Shown piece by piece: positions 14,637 to 22,665 of a DNA stretch of 29,985 bases. A program made the translations under genes and the position numbers. This stretch comes from DASXVX01 sp036504075. Lineage in GTDB: Bacteria; Bacillota; Sulfobacillia; Symbiobacteriales; Symbiobacteriaceae. The DNA lies in the NCBI GenBank assembly GCA_036504075.1, contig DASXVX010000073.1, positions 1 to 29,985 of the forward strand, given 5' to 3'. The first letter of the stretch is position 1; the number at the start of each line of letters is the position of its first letter. The notes under the pieces are model-generated. The model ran no database searches and was not told where the DNA came from. It was given only the letters and a program-made list of their open reading frames with translations.

Positions 14637-15483
14637 CCCGTATCTGCTTCTTCTGCCGGCCCTGTTGGTGCTGGGGGTGCTCTTCCTGGGCGGGCTGGCC
14701 GTCGCCTTTGAGCAAAGCCTGGGGGTCATGCCGGCGCTGGGGCGCCTGTCGCCCACCCTGGACTATGTCCGGATCGTTCTGGCCTCCCGGGAGTTCTGGA
14801 CCGGTTTCGGCCTGACCGCCTACATTGCGCTGACGGCCACGGTGCTCGCCTGCGCCGCCGGCCTCCTGCTGGCGGTTGGGTTGGCTGCGGCCGGCTCCCG
14901 GAGCGATACCCTGCTGGCCCGGCTGCCGCTGGTGGTGCCCCATACCGTGGCGGCCTACCTGACGATGATCTGGCTCTCACAGTCTGGATTGCTGGCCCGG
15001 CTGGCCTTTCGGGCGGGCCTGATCCGGGAGCCGGGAGGGTTCCCCGCCCTGGTCAACGACCCGTACGGGCTGGGCATCATCCTGACCTACGTCTGGAAAG
15101 AGGCGCCCTTCGCAGCGCTTATGCTCTATCCGCCGCTGGCGGCGGCGGGCCGGGGTCTGCTGGACGCGGCGGCGACCTTGGGCGCCGGCCGGCTCCAGCG
15201 CTGGCGCCACGTGATCCTGCCGCTGGTGGCGCCGGCGCTGGGCGCGGTGGCACTCATCATCTTCAGCTATACGTTTGGCGCTTACGAGGTGCCGTTTCTC
15301 CTGGGACAGACTTATCCCCGGACTTTGCCGGTGGCGGCAGTGGAGCGGTTCCTCAGTCCGGATCTGGCCGACCGCCCGGTGGCGATGGTCTATAATCTGG
15401 TCATCACGCTCATGACCAGTGCGGCGGTCTGGCTCTACCTGGGGCGGTTGGCGCCCCGGCTGGAACGGGGGAAGGGGACATGA
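14617..15483 (+). CDS. ABC transporter permease, first subunit (YnjC-like, N-terminal half)
   Basis: A 288-residue inner-membrane permease with about six helices and the typical coupling segment LDAAATLGAGRLQRWRHVILP (EAA-like loop). E. coli YnjC has both permease halves in one polypeptide; here the halves are separate genes. The ATG lies inside the 3' end of the binding-protein gene (20-bp overlap). The TGA overlaps the ATG of the next permease by 4 bp, so the two are translationally coupled and should form a heterodimeric channel with the ATPase at 16244-17311. Confidence 0.88.
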   Translation: MWRRQSSPYLLLLPALLVLGVLFLGGLAVAFEQSLGVMPALGRLSPTLDYVRIVLASREFWTGFGLTAYIALTATVLACAAGLLLAVGLAAAGSRSDTLLARLPLVVPHTVAAYLTMIWLSQSGLLARLAFRAGLIREPGGFPALVNDPYGLGIILTYVWKEAPFAALMLYPPLAAAGRGLLDAAATLGAGRLQRWRHVILPLVAPALGAVALIIFSYTFGAYEVPFLLGQTYPRTLPVAAVERFLSPDLADRPVAMVYNLVITLMTSAAVWLYLGRLAPRLERGKGT

Positions 15484-16247
15484 GACGGCTCTCGCTCCTC
15501 TGGTTCGGATTACCGCTGGTTCCACTGGTGCTCTGGTCGGTGGCCTTCGGCTGGCGATGGCCGGATTTGCTGCCTGCCGCCTGGAGCTTCCGGGCCTGGC
15601 ACTACCTGGGGTCGCCGCCGGCAGGGCTGGGACCGGCGGTGGCGGAGAGCCTCTTCATCGCCCTGGCGGTGACGCTGCTGGCGCTCCTCATCGGGGTGCC
15701 GGCCGGCAAAGCACTGGGCACGTGCACCTTCCGGGGCCGGCGGGCGGTGGAGTTCCTCTTCTACCTGCCGATTATGGTGCCGGGCGCCTCCGCAGCCATG
15801 GGGCTGCAGCCCTGGCTGATCCGGCTCGGGCTCACCGACCGGCCGGCCGGGGTGGTGCTGGTCCATCTCATTCCCGCCTTGCCCTACCTGATTCGGGCCG
15901 CGACCGCCGGGTACGCCGCCCTCGACCCGCTGGTGGAGCAGCAGGCCCGGACTCTGGGGGCTACACCCGCTCAGGCCTGGCGGCTGGTGGTGCTGCCGGC
16001 GCTGGCGCCGGCCCTGGCGGCAGGGGCAGGGCTGGTCTTCATCATCTCGCTCAGCCAGTACCTGCTGACCCTGCTGATCGGGGGCGGGAAGGTCGTCACC
16101 CTGCCGCTCCTGCTCTTTCCCTTTATCTCTGGCGGCGACCGGGCCATCGGCGCAGCCCTGAGCCTGGTCTTTACGGTACCCGGGCTCCTGCTCTTCTGGC
16201 TCCTGGATGCGTGGCTGCGGCGCTATCGGCTGGAGGTGAGATTGTGA
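15480..16247 (+). CDS. ABC transporter permease, second subunit (YnjC-like, C-terminal half)
   Basis: A 255-residue permease with about six membrane helices. Its EAA-type loop is LVEQQARTLGATPAQAWRLVVLP, the contact point for the ATPase. The start ATG overlaps the stop of the first permease (ATGA), and its own stop overlaps the GTG of the ATPase gene. It belongs to the same transporter as its neighbours. Confidence 0.88.
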   Translation: MRRLSLLWFGLPLVPLVLWSVAFGWRWPDLLPAAWSFRAWHYLGSPPAGLGPAVAESLFIALAVTLLALLIGVPAGKALGTCTFRGRRAVEFLFYLPIMVPGASAAMGLQPWLIRLGLTDRPAGVVLVHLIPALPYLIRAATAGYAALDPLVEQQARTLGATPAQAWRLVVLPALAPALAAGAGLVFIISLSQYLLTLLIGGGKVVTLPLLLFPFISGGDRAIGAALSLVFTVPGLLLFWLLDAWLRRYRLEVRL

Positions 16248-17311
16248 GCGACCTTGTGGTGCATGACCTGACGAAGCGCTATGGCGGCGGGGCCGGGATC
16301 GAAGCGATCGACCTCGCGGCGGCCCCCGGCGAACTGCTGGCCCTGGTTGGCCCGTCCGGGTGCGGGAAGAGTACGCTCCTGCGGACCATAGCCGGGCTGA
16401 CGGCCCCGGACCGGGGCCGGGTGCAGGTGGACGGCCGGGACGTGACCGACCTGCCCCCGGAACGGCGGTCCACCGTGATGCTCTTCCAGCAGCCGCTGCT
16501 GTTCCCCCACCTGACGGTGGCAGGAAACGTGGCGTTCAGCCTCCGGCTCCGGGGCGCAGACCGCCGGGAGGCGGCCGCGACGGTGGCCGGCGCCCTGCGG
16601 ACCGTGCAGTTGGAGGGGTTGGACCATCGCTATCCGGACCAGCTGTCGGGCGGCCAGCAGCAGCGGGTGGCCCTGGCCCGTGCCCTGGCGGCGGCCCCGC
16701 AGGTGCTGCTCCTGGATGAGCCCTTCAGCGCCCTGGACGCGCCCTTGCGGGCCGAAATGCGGGAACTGCTCCGGCGCTTACAGCGGCAACGCAGCCTGAC
16801 CATGCTCTTCGTCACCCACGACCAGGAAGAGGCGTCACTCCTGGGCGACCGCATCGCCGTCATGCAGGCGGGGCGGCTCCGTCAGATCGGTGCGGCGGCC
16901 GACCTTTACGATCGGCCTGCCTCCGAAGTGGTGGCCCGCTTTTTCGGCGGCGCTGCCCTGGTGCCCGGCCGGGTCATCGAGGGCCAGTGCTTCACCGAGG
17001 TCGGCCCCTTCCCGGCGAACGGGGCGACCGGCGGGGACGTGCTGGCGGTCATCCGGGCCGACCAGGTCATCCTGCAGCCGTGGCGGGCCGGGCAGCCGGA
17101 GGCCCGCATCCTGGACGTGCACTTCGCCGGTGGACTCTTGCTGGCGCAGGTGGAGTGTGCCGGTGTCGTGCTCCAGGCACGGCTGCAGGTCCACCCGGGC
17201 TTTGCACTGGCGCCGGGACAGCCGGTCGCCCTGCGCATCCAGGGGCCGGTCTGGTGCCTGAAGGAGGAGGTGGACCGGTGTCCTTCACCGTTGACGCTGT
17301 CCGCGGACTGA
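16244..17311 (+). CDS. ABC transporter ATP-binding protein (YnjD/PotA-like)
   Basis: A 355-residue ATPase. Walker A GPSGCGKST is at 36-44, the Q-loop at FQQPLLFPH, signature LSGGQQQRVALARA at 134-147, Walker B VLLLDEP at 154-160, and the switch histidine in FVTHDQEE. Residues from about 240 to 350 form a C-terminal regulatory (TOBE-like) domain. The GTG at 16244 is chosen because it overlaps the preceding stop and gives the standard N-terminus VSDLVVHDLTKRYGG; the reading frame is open far upstream but that part is meaningless. The 3' end overlaps the next gene by 34 bp. Confidence 0.92.
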   Translation: MSDLVVHDLTKRYGGGAGIEAIDLAAAPGELLALVGPSGCGKSTLLRTIAGLTAPDRGRVQVDGRDVTDLPPERRSTVMLFQQPLLFPHLTVAGNVAFSLRLRGADRREAAATVAGALRTVQLEGLDHRYPDQLSGGQQQRVALARALAAAPQVLLLDEPFSALDAPLRAEMRELLRRLQRQRSLTMLFVTHDQEEASLLGDRIAVMQAGRLRQIGAAADLYDRPASEVVARFFGGAALVPGRVIEGQCFTEVGPFPANGATGGDVLAVIRADQVILQPWRAGQPEARILDVHFAGGLLLAQVECAGVVLQARLQVHPGFALAPGQPVALRIQGPVWCLKEEVDRCPSPLTLSAD

Positions 17312-17832
17312 TTCTCCGGTCCGGCCCGCTGGGGCCGCTGATGGCCATCGGGCTTTATGTGCTGCACTCGTTCGTGCCCTTTCCGGCCCAGATTCTGACC
17401 TTTACCATCGGCGCCGTCTACGGCCCGGTGGGTGGCGTGATACTAAGCTGGGTGGCCGCCATGGCGGGCGCCGCCGTCGCCTTCGGGCTGGCCCGCTGGG
17501 GCGGGCGCCCCCTGGCGGAACGGTTCGTGCCCCGAGCCTACCTGGTGAAGTTCGACACCTGGGTGGAACGCTACGGGGTCCGCGCCTTGCTGGGACTGCG
17601 GCTGATTCCTCTGGTCTCCTTCGATCTGATGAACTACGCCGCCGGCCTCAGCCGGGTCCCCTGGTGGACCTTTCTTTGGACCACGGGACTGGGCATCCTG
17701 CCCATGACCGTCCTGGAAGTAGTGGCCGCCGACCAGCTCAGGCAAGGCAAGTCGGCCGGACTCTGGCTCATCGGCGCGGCGGTGCTCCTGACGGCGCTCG
17801 TCTGGATCTGGAAACGGAGGCGTGAAGCATGA
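17278..17832 (+). CDS. TVP38/TMEM64 (DedA-like) membrane protein
   Basis: A 184-residue protein of the TVP38/TMEM64 or SNARE-associated type. The family signature LLGLRLIPLVSFDLMNYAAGLS (about 100-121) holds the Arg, Pro, Asp and Asn-Tyr-x-Ala-Gly positions. There are five or six hydrophobic segments. The GTG start has AAGGAGGAGG upstream and lies within the end of the ATPase gene; the stop overlaps the next ATG. Relatives are linked to lipid scrambling or membrane homeostasis, which suits the phospholipid-type enzyme encoded next. Confidence 0.88.
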   Translation: MSFTVDAVRGLILRSGPLGPLMAIGLYVLHSFVPFPAQILTFTIGAVYGPVGGVILSWVAAMAGAAVAFGLARWGGRPLAERFVPRAYLVKFDTWVERYGVRALLGLRLIPLVSFDLMNYAAGLSRVPWWTFLWTTGLGILPMTVLEVVAADQLRQGKSAGLWLIGAAVLLTALVWIWKRRREA

Positions 17833-18425
17833 TTGACACGTATCTGCGCAGGTTTGTCCAACCGGTCTTCGACCAGACGGCCGCCACCATGGACCGGGCG
17901 GGTGCGACGCCCAACCAGGTGACGGTAGGCGCCTTCGCTGTCGGGCTGGCAGCCGGCCCGCTGGTGGCCACTGGCCATCCGTTCTGTGCCACCGGTGTCC
18001 TGTGGCTCTCCGGCTTGCTGGACGTAGTGGACGGGTCGCTGGCCCGCCGGACCGGGCGGAGTTCGGCCTGGGGCACGACCATGGACATCGTCTTCGACCG
18101 GCTGGTGGAAGTCGGGGTCATGCTGGGATTGGCGGCCCGTTATCCCGCAGCGGGGACGGCGATGCTCTGGCTCATGGGCGCCATCATCTTCTCCATGACG
18201 GTTTTCCTGACGGTGGGCGCCCTGGCCGAGAAGCAGGGAGTCAAGTCGTTCTACTACCAGGCGGGGGTGATGGAGCGGACGGAGGGGTTCATCCTCTTCT
18301 CGGCGATGATGCTGCTGCCAGCCTATCTGGTGCCGCTGACGTGGCTGTTCGTGGCGGTGGAGAGCTTCACCGGGCTCCAGCGGTTCTACGAGGCGCATCA
18401 GATCTTTTCCCGTAATGACATGTGA
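17829..18425 (+). CDS. CDP-alcohol phosphatidyltransferase (YnjF-like)
   Basis: A 198-residue inner-membrane enzyme that would transfer a phosphatidyl group from a CDP-linked donor to an alcohol. The complete motif is present: D65-x2-D68-G69-x2-A72-R73-x8-G82-x3-D86-x3-D90. About six hydrophobic segments surround it. The acceptor alcohol is unknown; E. coli YnjF, found beside ynjBCD, is likewise uncharacterised or PgsA-like. The ATG overlaps the preceding stop by 4 bp. Confidence 0.92.
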   Translation: MIDTYLRRFVQPVFDQTAATMDRAGATPNQVTVGAFAVGLAAGPLVATGHPFCATGVLWLSGLLDVVDGSLARRTGRSSAWGTTMDIVFDRLVEVGVMLGLAARYPAAGTAMLWLMGAIIFSMTVFLTVGALAEKQGVKSFYYQAGVMERTEGFILFSAMMLLPAYLVPLTWLFVAVESFTGLQRFYEAHQIFSRNDM

Positions 18426-18443
18426 AAGCTGGAGGTGGTCTTC

Positions 18444-19877
18444 ATGGAACGTTTTGACCTCGCGGTCATCGGCGCCGGCACTGCCGGCCTGGTGACGGCG
18501 GCAGGCGCGGCCGGGCTGGGTGCCCGGGTCGTCCTGATTGAGCGGGACCGCACCGGCGGCGAGTGCCTGTACACCGGCTGCGTGCCCACCAAGGCGCTGG
18601 TCAAGGCCGCCAAAGTGGCGCACACCGTGGCCACGGCGGGCCGCTTCGGCGTCGCCGTGCAGGGCGTGAGGACCGACTATGCCGGCGCCCGCGCCCACAT
18701 GCTCGCGACCATCCGGCAGATTGAGCACCACGATTCCCCCGAACGGTTTCGGAGCCTGGGGGTAACGGTCCACAAGGGGACGGCCCGGTTCATCTCGCCG
18801 ACCCGGCTGGAGGTGGACGGCGAGCTCCTGGCGGCGAACAAGACGGTGATCGCTACGGGTTCGCGCTCCGTCGCTCCGCCCATCGAAGGGCTGGCGGCAA
18901 CCGGTTTCTGGTCCCACGTGGAGGCGCTGGCGGCTGTTCGGCTGCCCCGTTCGGTGATCGTGCTGGGCGCCGGACCGATCGGCCTGGAGTTTGCCCAGGT
19001 CTGGACCCGGTTTGGCGTGCAGGTGACCGTGCTGGAACGCGCCCCACAGATTCTGATCCGGGAGGATGCCGAGGCAGCAGAAATGGCCGGGGCGATCCTG
19101 GCCGCCGAAGGGGTGGCGCTCGTCACCGGCTTTGAAGCGGTTCGGGCCCACCGCGACGGTACGCAAAAGGTGATCGCGGGCCGGACGGCAGATGGCCGGG
19201 ACCAGGAGTACCGGGCGGACGAGCTGTTCGTGGCCGCCGGCCGCGCGCCGAACCTGGAGGAGCTGAACCTGGAAGCCGCCGGTGTGGCCTTCGACCGCCG
19301 CCGCATCCTGGCGGACGCGTCCCTGCGTACCACCGCCCGCAACATCTGGGGGGTGGGGGATACGGTCGGCCCCTACCTGTTCACCCACACGGCGAACTAC
19401 CAGGGGCGGCTGGTGGTCGGGAATGCGCTCCTGCCGGTCCGCCGGAAGGCTGACTACGGCGTCGTGCCCTGGACGACGTTCCTCGACCCCGAAATCGCCC
19501 ATCTGGGCCTGACGGAAGCGGAGGCGAGGGAGCAACACGGCGATGGGGTCAAGGTGTTCCGTTACGCCATGAGCGACCTGGATCGGGCCATCACCGACGG
19601 CGAAGAGCGAGGGTTTGTCAAGGTGATCACCGACCAGCGTGGCCTGATTTTGGGGGCGCACATCGTCGGTCCCCACGCCGGGGACCTGATCCATGAACTG
19701 GCCCTGGCCAAGCGGGAAGGGATCGGCATCGGTGCCGTCTCCCAGATGATTCACGCCTACCCGACCCTGGCCGAAGGGGTCCAGCGCGCAGCGGACCAGT
19801 ACTGGCGCGAGCGGTTGTTTGGTGGCACCAGTCCGGCGGGCCGCTGGCTGAAGCGGGCCGTGCGGCTGTTCAACTAA
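18444..19877 (+). CDS. Pyridine nucleotide-disulfide oxidoreductase (mercuric-reductase/dihydrolipoamide-dehydrogenase type)
   Basis: A 477-residue class I flavoprotein disulfide reductase. The FAD motif is VIGAGTAGLVTAA. The redox disulfide is GGECLYTGCVPTKAL (Cys41, Cys46). The NAD(P) motif is IVLGAGPIGLEFA. The catalytic pair near the C-terminus is HAYPTLAEG (His437, Glu444). It lacks the C-terminal vicinal cysteines of true MerA and has no N-terminal metal domain, so mercury reduction is not supported. The substrate may be a small thiol or lipoyl-like group. The start MERFD follows GGAGG; the upstream ATG at 18435 lies too close to that site. It is the last gene of the YnjBCD-like operon, 18 bp after the phosphatidyltransferase gene. 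Confidence 0.88.
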   Translation: MERFDLAVIGAGTAGLVTAAGAAGLGARVVLIERDRTGGECLYTGCVPTKALVKAAKVAHTVATAGRFGVAVQGVRTDYAGARAHMLATIRQIEHHDSPERFRSLGVTVHKGTARFISPTRLEVDGELLAANKTVIATGSRSVAPPIEGLAATGFWSHVEALAAVRLPRSVIVLGAGPIGLEFAQVWTRFGVQVTVLERAPQILIREDAEAAEMAGAILAAEGVALVTGFEAVRAHRDGTQKVIAGRTADGRDQEYRADELFVAAGRAPNLEELNLEAAGVAFDRRRILADASLRTTARNIWGVGDTVGPYLFTHTANYQGRLVVGNALLPVRRKADYGVVPWTTFLDPEIAHLGLTEAEAREQHGDGVKVFRYAMSDLDRAITDGEERGFVKVITDQRGLILGAHIVGPHAGDLIHELALAKREGIGIGAVSQMIHAYPTLAEGVQRAADQYWRERLFGGTSPAGRWLKRAVRLFN

Positions 19878-19896
19878 CCTGGCAGGCAGTCACCGG

Positions 19897-20670
19897 TCAT
19901 GAGCCAGAATGGTTTCTCTGCTTCTCAGGCAGGCGGATGCGCAGAATGTCTGTTTCGGCGAAAAGCGGGCCGACGGAAAGGCCGAGACGGCGGTAGACCG
20001 ATTCGGGAATGCCGATGTCCGCCAGGTAGAGATCGCCGACAAACGGCGCGGCAACTGGCCCCATCAACCCGATCTTGGGAAGGGCCAGGGTAAGGGTGGC
20101 CCGTGCCCGAATGCACGGACCGCACGGCGCTCCGCTGGTGACATCCAGGCCGGAGGGCGCGTCGAGAGCCAGCACCGGCAGCCGCGACCGGGTCGTCCAC
20201 TCGATCAGTTCCGCGGTAGCGCCTTGCACGGGCCCGGTCAGGCCGTAGCCCACCAGCGCATCCAACACCAGGGCGCCCTGCGGCAGCGTCGACGGGAGCG
20301 GCGGCTCCGTACTGATAAAGACGCCCATTTGCCGCAAGGTGTGAAGCTGGTGCCCGGGGACTCCGGCGTAGGTCCCGGCGGGGGCCGACAGGACGACGTG
20401 CACGGGTAGTCCCCACCGCTGGAGATGCCTGGCGGCCACCAGCCCGCCGCCCCCGTTGTTGCCGCGCCCGGCCAGCACGACGAGGCTCTCCACGCCGCCA
20501 AGGTCTCTGGCCAGTTGCTGCGCCAGACGTGCCAGATGATGGCCGGCCAGTTCCATCATCTGGAGGAGCGCGATCCCTGCCTCCTCCATCATCAGGCGGT
20601 CCACTTCCCGCATCTCTTCGCCGGTCAAAGCCGGAATCTCCACACCAGTCAGCGGTTCATCGGTTGGCAT
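19897..20670 (-). CDS. nnrE: NAD(P)H-hydrate epimerase (YjeF N-terminal domain only)
   Basis: A 257-residue stand-alone YjeF_N-domain protein, the epimerase that interconverts R and S forms of hydrated NAD(P)H for repair. Landmarks are TGEEMREVDRLMMEEAGI, LAGRGNNGGGGLVAARHL, VLDALVGYGLTGPVQG and ALDAPSGLDVTSG. The usual GNNGGDG motif reads GNNGGGG here, an Asp-to-Gly change at a conserved position. The dehydratase domain is absent and is not encoded nearby. The ATG follows GGAGGCTG. It is convergent with the flavoprotein operon, with 19 bp between the stops. Confidence 0.88.
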   Translation of the reverse strand: MPTDEPLTGVEIPALTGEEMREVDRLMMEEAGIALLQMMELAGHHLARLAQQLARDLGGVESLVVLAGRGNNGGGGLVAARHLQRWGLPVHVVLSAPAGTYAGVPGHQLHTLRQMGVFISTEPPLPSTLPQGALVLDALVGYGLTGPVQGATAELIEWTTRSRLPVLALDAPSGLDVTSGAPCGPCIRARATLTLALPKIGLMGPVAAPFVGDLYLADIGIPESVYRRLGLSVGPLFAETDILRIRLPEKQRNHSGS

Positions 20671-20792
20671 TTCGATCAGCCTCCGGATTGGTTCCTGGTA
20701 TCAAGCAGGCCATGCATTCGACCAGAATGGCGGTTCTTCCTCGCTGTATGCCTCCAGTGGCCCGGCTGAACGAAATAAAGGAGTCGTGAGGC

Positions 20793-21281
20793 ATGCGCAA
20801 ACGTGCCAAGGCACGACTTGCCCTGGTCGTGGGCCTTCTCCACGTCCTTGCCCTGGTTAGCGGCTGTGCCGCCAAGCTTCCGCCAGTGGCAGACGCAGTT
20901 CCGACCGGCTCCGAGGTCCTCGCTCTGCAAAGCGTTCCCAAAGGCTACGCGGTGCTCTCCCGGAATGGGGCCCTGGTGAGGATCACGGTTGTCACCGAGT
21001 CCGGCATCTACCGGGGGGGCGACATCCCCGTCGACCCGACCGTTCCCCTGCCAGCCCCACTGATCGCCGGGGCCTTTGGGACCGCCATTGTCGCAGGCGT
21101 TGTACACGACGCACGGGCCACCGCCGTGGAACTCGTGGCAACCAAAGGAAAAGTCCTGCGCGTGCCGGTGGTTCGGGGCGGATACCTGTTCGTCTATCCG
21201 CCCGGCGACGGGCACAGCCGGATCAGGATCAGCACCCTGGACGAGAGCGGGATGCTTCTCTCCCAGTGGTCGAACTTGTGA
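20793..21281 (+). CDS. Lipoprotein of unknown function
   Basis: A 162-residue protein with a basic start, a hydrophobic stretch and lipobox LVSGC (around Cys25), so it is an exported lipoprotein. The mature part looks beta-rich and has no motif I recognise. The ATG follows AAAGGAG. It stands between the epimerase gene (divergent) and the Crp-regulated chemoreceptor promoter, which begins 24 bp after its stop, so it is probably a separate transcript. Confidence 0.75.
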   Translation: MRKRAKARLALVVGLLHVLALVSGCAAKLPPVADAVPTGSEVLALQSVPKGYAVLSRNGALVRITVVTESGIYRGGDIPVDPTVPLPAPLIAGAFGTAIVAGVVHDARATAVELVATKGKVLRVPVVRGGYLFVYPPGDGHSRIRISTLDESGMLLSQWSNL

Positions 21282-21304
21282 AAATCGGTGGTGCCATTTG
21301 GTTT

Positions 21305-21347
21305 TGTGAACTGGCTTACAGACGATGCCCAAGAATGCCTGTATACT
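21305..21347 (+). promoter_or_regulatory. Crp-like site and -10 box for the chemoreceptor-lspA-crp2 operon
   Basis: TGTGA-ACTGGC-TTACA (21305-21320) is centred 41.5 bp upstream of the start implied by TATACT (21342-21347). The site is identical to the nrtS site. Confidence 0.7.
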
Positions 21348-21364
21348 ATTGCCGACTGCGATCA

Positions 21365-21388
21365 ACGGACACGACGGGAGTGCGTGGC
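21365..21388 (+). other. Conserved 24-nt leader block, copy 2
   Basis: It starts 11 nt after the predicted +1 and differs from copy 1 (12264-12287) at two positions only. TTTTTTT follows within a few bases, so attenuation is possible. Both differences fall on third codon positions of an NGHDGSAW reading frame. Confidence 0.5.
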
Positions 21389-21459
21389 CTTTTTTTCGCC
21401 TCTTCATCGTGTTGATTACGCCGGGGGCGCGGCCCGACCTGAATGCGGGAGGTATTCAT

Positions 21460-22665
21460 GTGAAAACGGAAATCGGCCTCTGGCTCCTGGCAGCACTGAG
21501 TGCCGGTGGAACAGTGACCGCCATCTGGTGGGCAAGCCGCAGTAGCCGGGAGGCAGCCCACTGGCGGGAACAGGCGGACCGATTTCGCACGGAACTAGTG
21601 GCACACGGCCAGGCCGACGCGACGACAGCCGCACGTTGGCAGCAGTCGGGGATGGTCATCTGCGACTTGGCGGCGACGATGGCTGAGCGTGCCGAACAGG
21701 TGCATGACCGGGCAGAGGCCATTGGGGCGAACGCGTGGTCCAACTCCGCCACCACTGATTCACTGTTGACAGTCGCCGCGGAACTGGCGGCGGCCGCCAC
21801 GCAGGTGACTGCTGCTGCCGAAAGCCAGGCCCGGACCATGCAGGAAATGGCGGCCGATTCAGAAGCCATCTCCGCCAGCTTGCAAGCCGTCCGGGCTCGG
21901 GTGGAGTCGGCGTCCGGGGACAGTGCCGCCAGCCTGGAGGCGGCACGGCGCGGCGGTGGCCGCCTGGAGCATGCGTTGACGGGCATCGCCCGCGGGAGCG
22001 AGGCGGTCCTTACCGCCGGCGGCACGGTGAAAACTCTGGCCGATGCCACGTCGCAAATCACAGCGATTTCCGCCCAGATCGCCGACGTGGCGGAGCAGAC
22101 CAACCTGCTGGCTCTGAATGCCAGCATCGAGGCCGCCCGGGCCGGCGAGCACGGGCGGGGGTTTGCGGTGGTGGCCCAGGAGGTTCGCAAACTGGCCGAA
22201 CGGGCGGCCCTGGCCACGGCGGACATCAGTAAGCTGGCTGTGCGGATCCAGACGGACACAGCCACCGTCATGTCCACCATGGCCGGTGCGGACCGGGACG
22301 TGCAGGCAGGCGTGGCCGCTGCCCGGGAAGCCGGCGCCGGGCTGGCCGAGATCGTGCAGGCGGCCGAGCGCTCTCACGGGGCCCTGACGGCGGCCGTGGC
22401 GATGGTCGGTGACCTGCAGACCCGGGGCGCCGGCCTGGCGCGGGCCATCGGTGAAATTGCTGCGGTGACCGAGGAACACGCCAGTATGGCGGAACAGGTG
22501 AAAGTAAGCTCCCACAGCGTGGCGGACCATGCTCGGGAGATCGCGGGCAAAGCCCGGGCCAACGCCGAAACGACGCAGCTACTGGTGACCGGGGCAGGTG
22601 AGAATCGCACGGCTGCCCTGCGCATTCAGGCCGAGGCCGACATACTTCGGGGGGAAATGCAGTGA
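21460..22665 (+). CDS. Methyl-accepting chemotaxis-like signalling protein
   Basis: A 401-residue protein with one N-terminal membrane helix (TEIGLWLLAALSAGG to TAIWW) and no extracytoplasmic sensing domain or clear HAMP. A long alanine-rich coiled coil follows. The signalling hairpin tip is QTNLLALNASIEAARAGEH, then GRGFAVVAQEVRKLAE, the hallmark of chemoreceptor cytoplasmic domains. The GTG at 21460 has GGGAGGT upstream. Longer in-frame starts exist back to 21325, but that ATG lies upstream of the predicted transcription start. The gene shares an overlapping stop/start with lspA. It may sense an internal or membrane-linked signal; no che genes are in the window. Confidence 0.88.
   Translation: MKTEIGLWLLAALSAGGTVTAIWWASRSSREAAHWREQADRFRTELVAHGQADATTAARWQQSGMVICDLAATMAERAEQVHDRAEAIGANAWSNSATTDSLLTVAAELAAAATQVTAAAESQARTMQEMAADSEAISASLQAVRARVESASGDSAASLEAARRGGGRLEHALTGIARGSEAVLTAGGTVKTLADATSQITAISAQIADVAEQTNLLALNASIEAARAGEHGRGFAVVAQEVRKLAERAALATADISKLAVRIQTDTATVMSTMAGADRDVQAGVAAAREAGAGLAEIVQAAERSHGALTAAVAMVGDLQTRGAGLARAIGEIAAVTEEHASMAEQVKVSSHSVADHAREIAGKARANAETTQLLVTGAGENRTAALRIQAEADILRGEMQ

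Noticed and set aside
13842..14756. A 304-codon minus-strand frame opposite the binding-protein gene
   Set aside because: High-GC antisense shadow; the plus-strand gene has a lipobox and family motifs.
17634..19754. A 706-codon open frame on the minus strand
   Set aside because: It is the antisense of well-supported genes (TVP38-type, phosphatidyltransferase, flavoprotein), is rich in Arg, Gly, His and Pro, and has no recognisable domain.
18444..19877. Mercuric reductase
   Set aside because: No C-terminal vicinal cysteines, no N-terminal metal-binding domain and no mer genes nearby.
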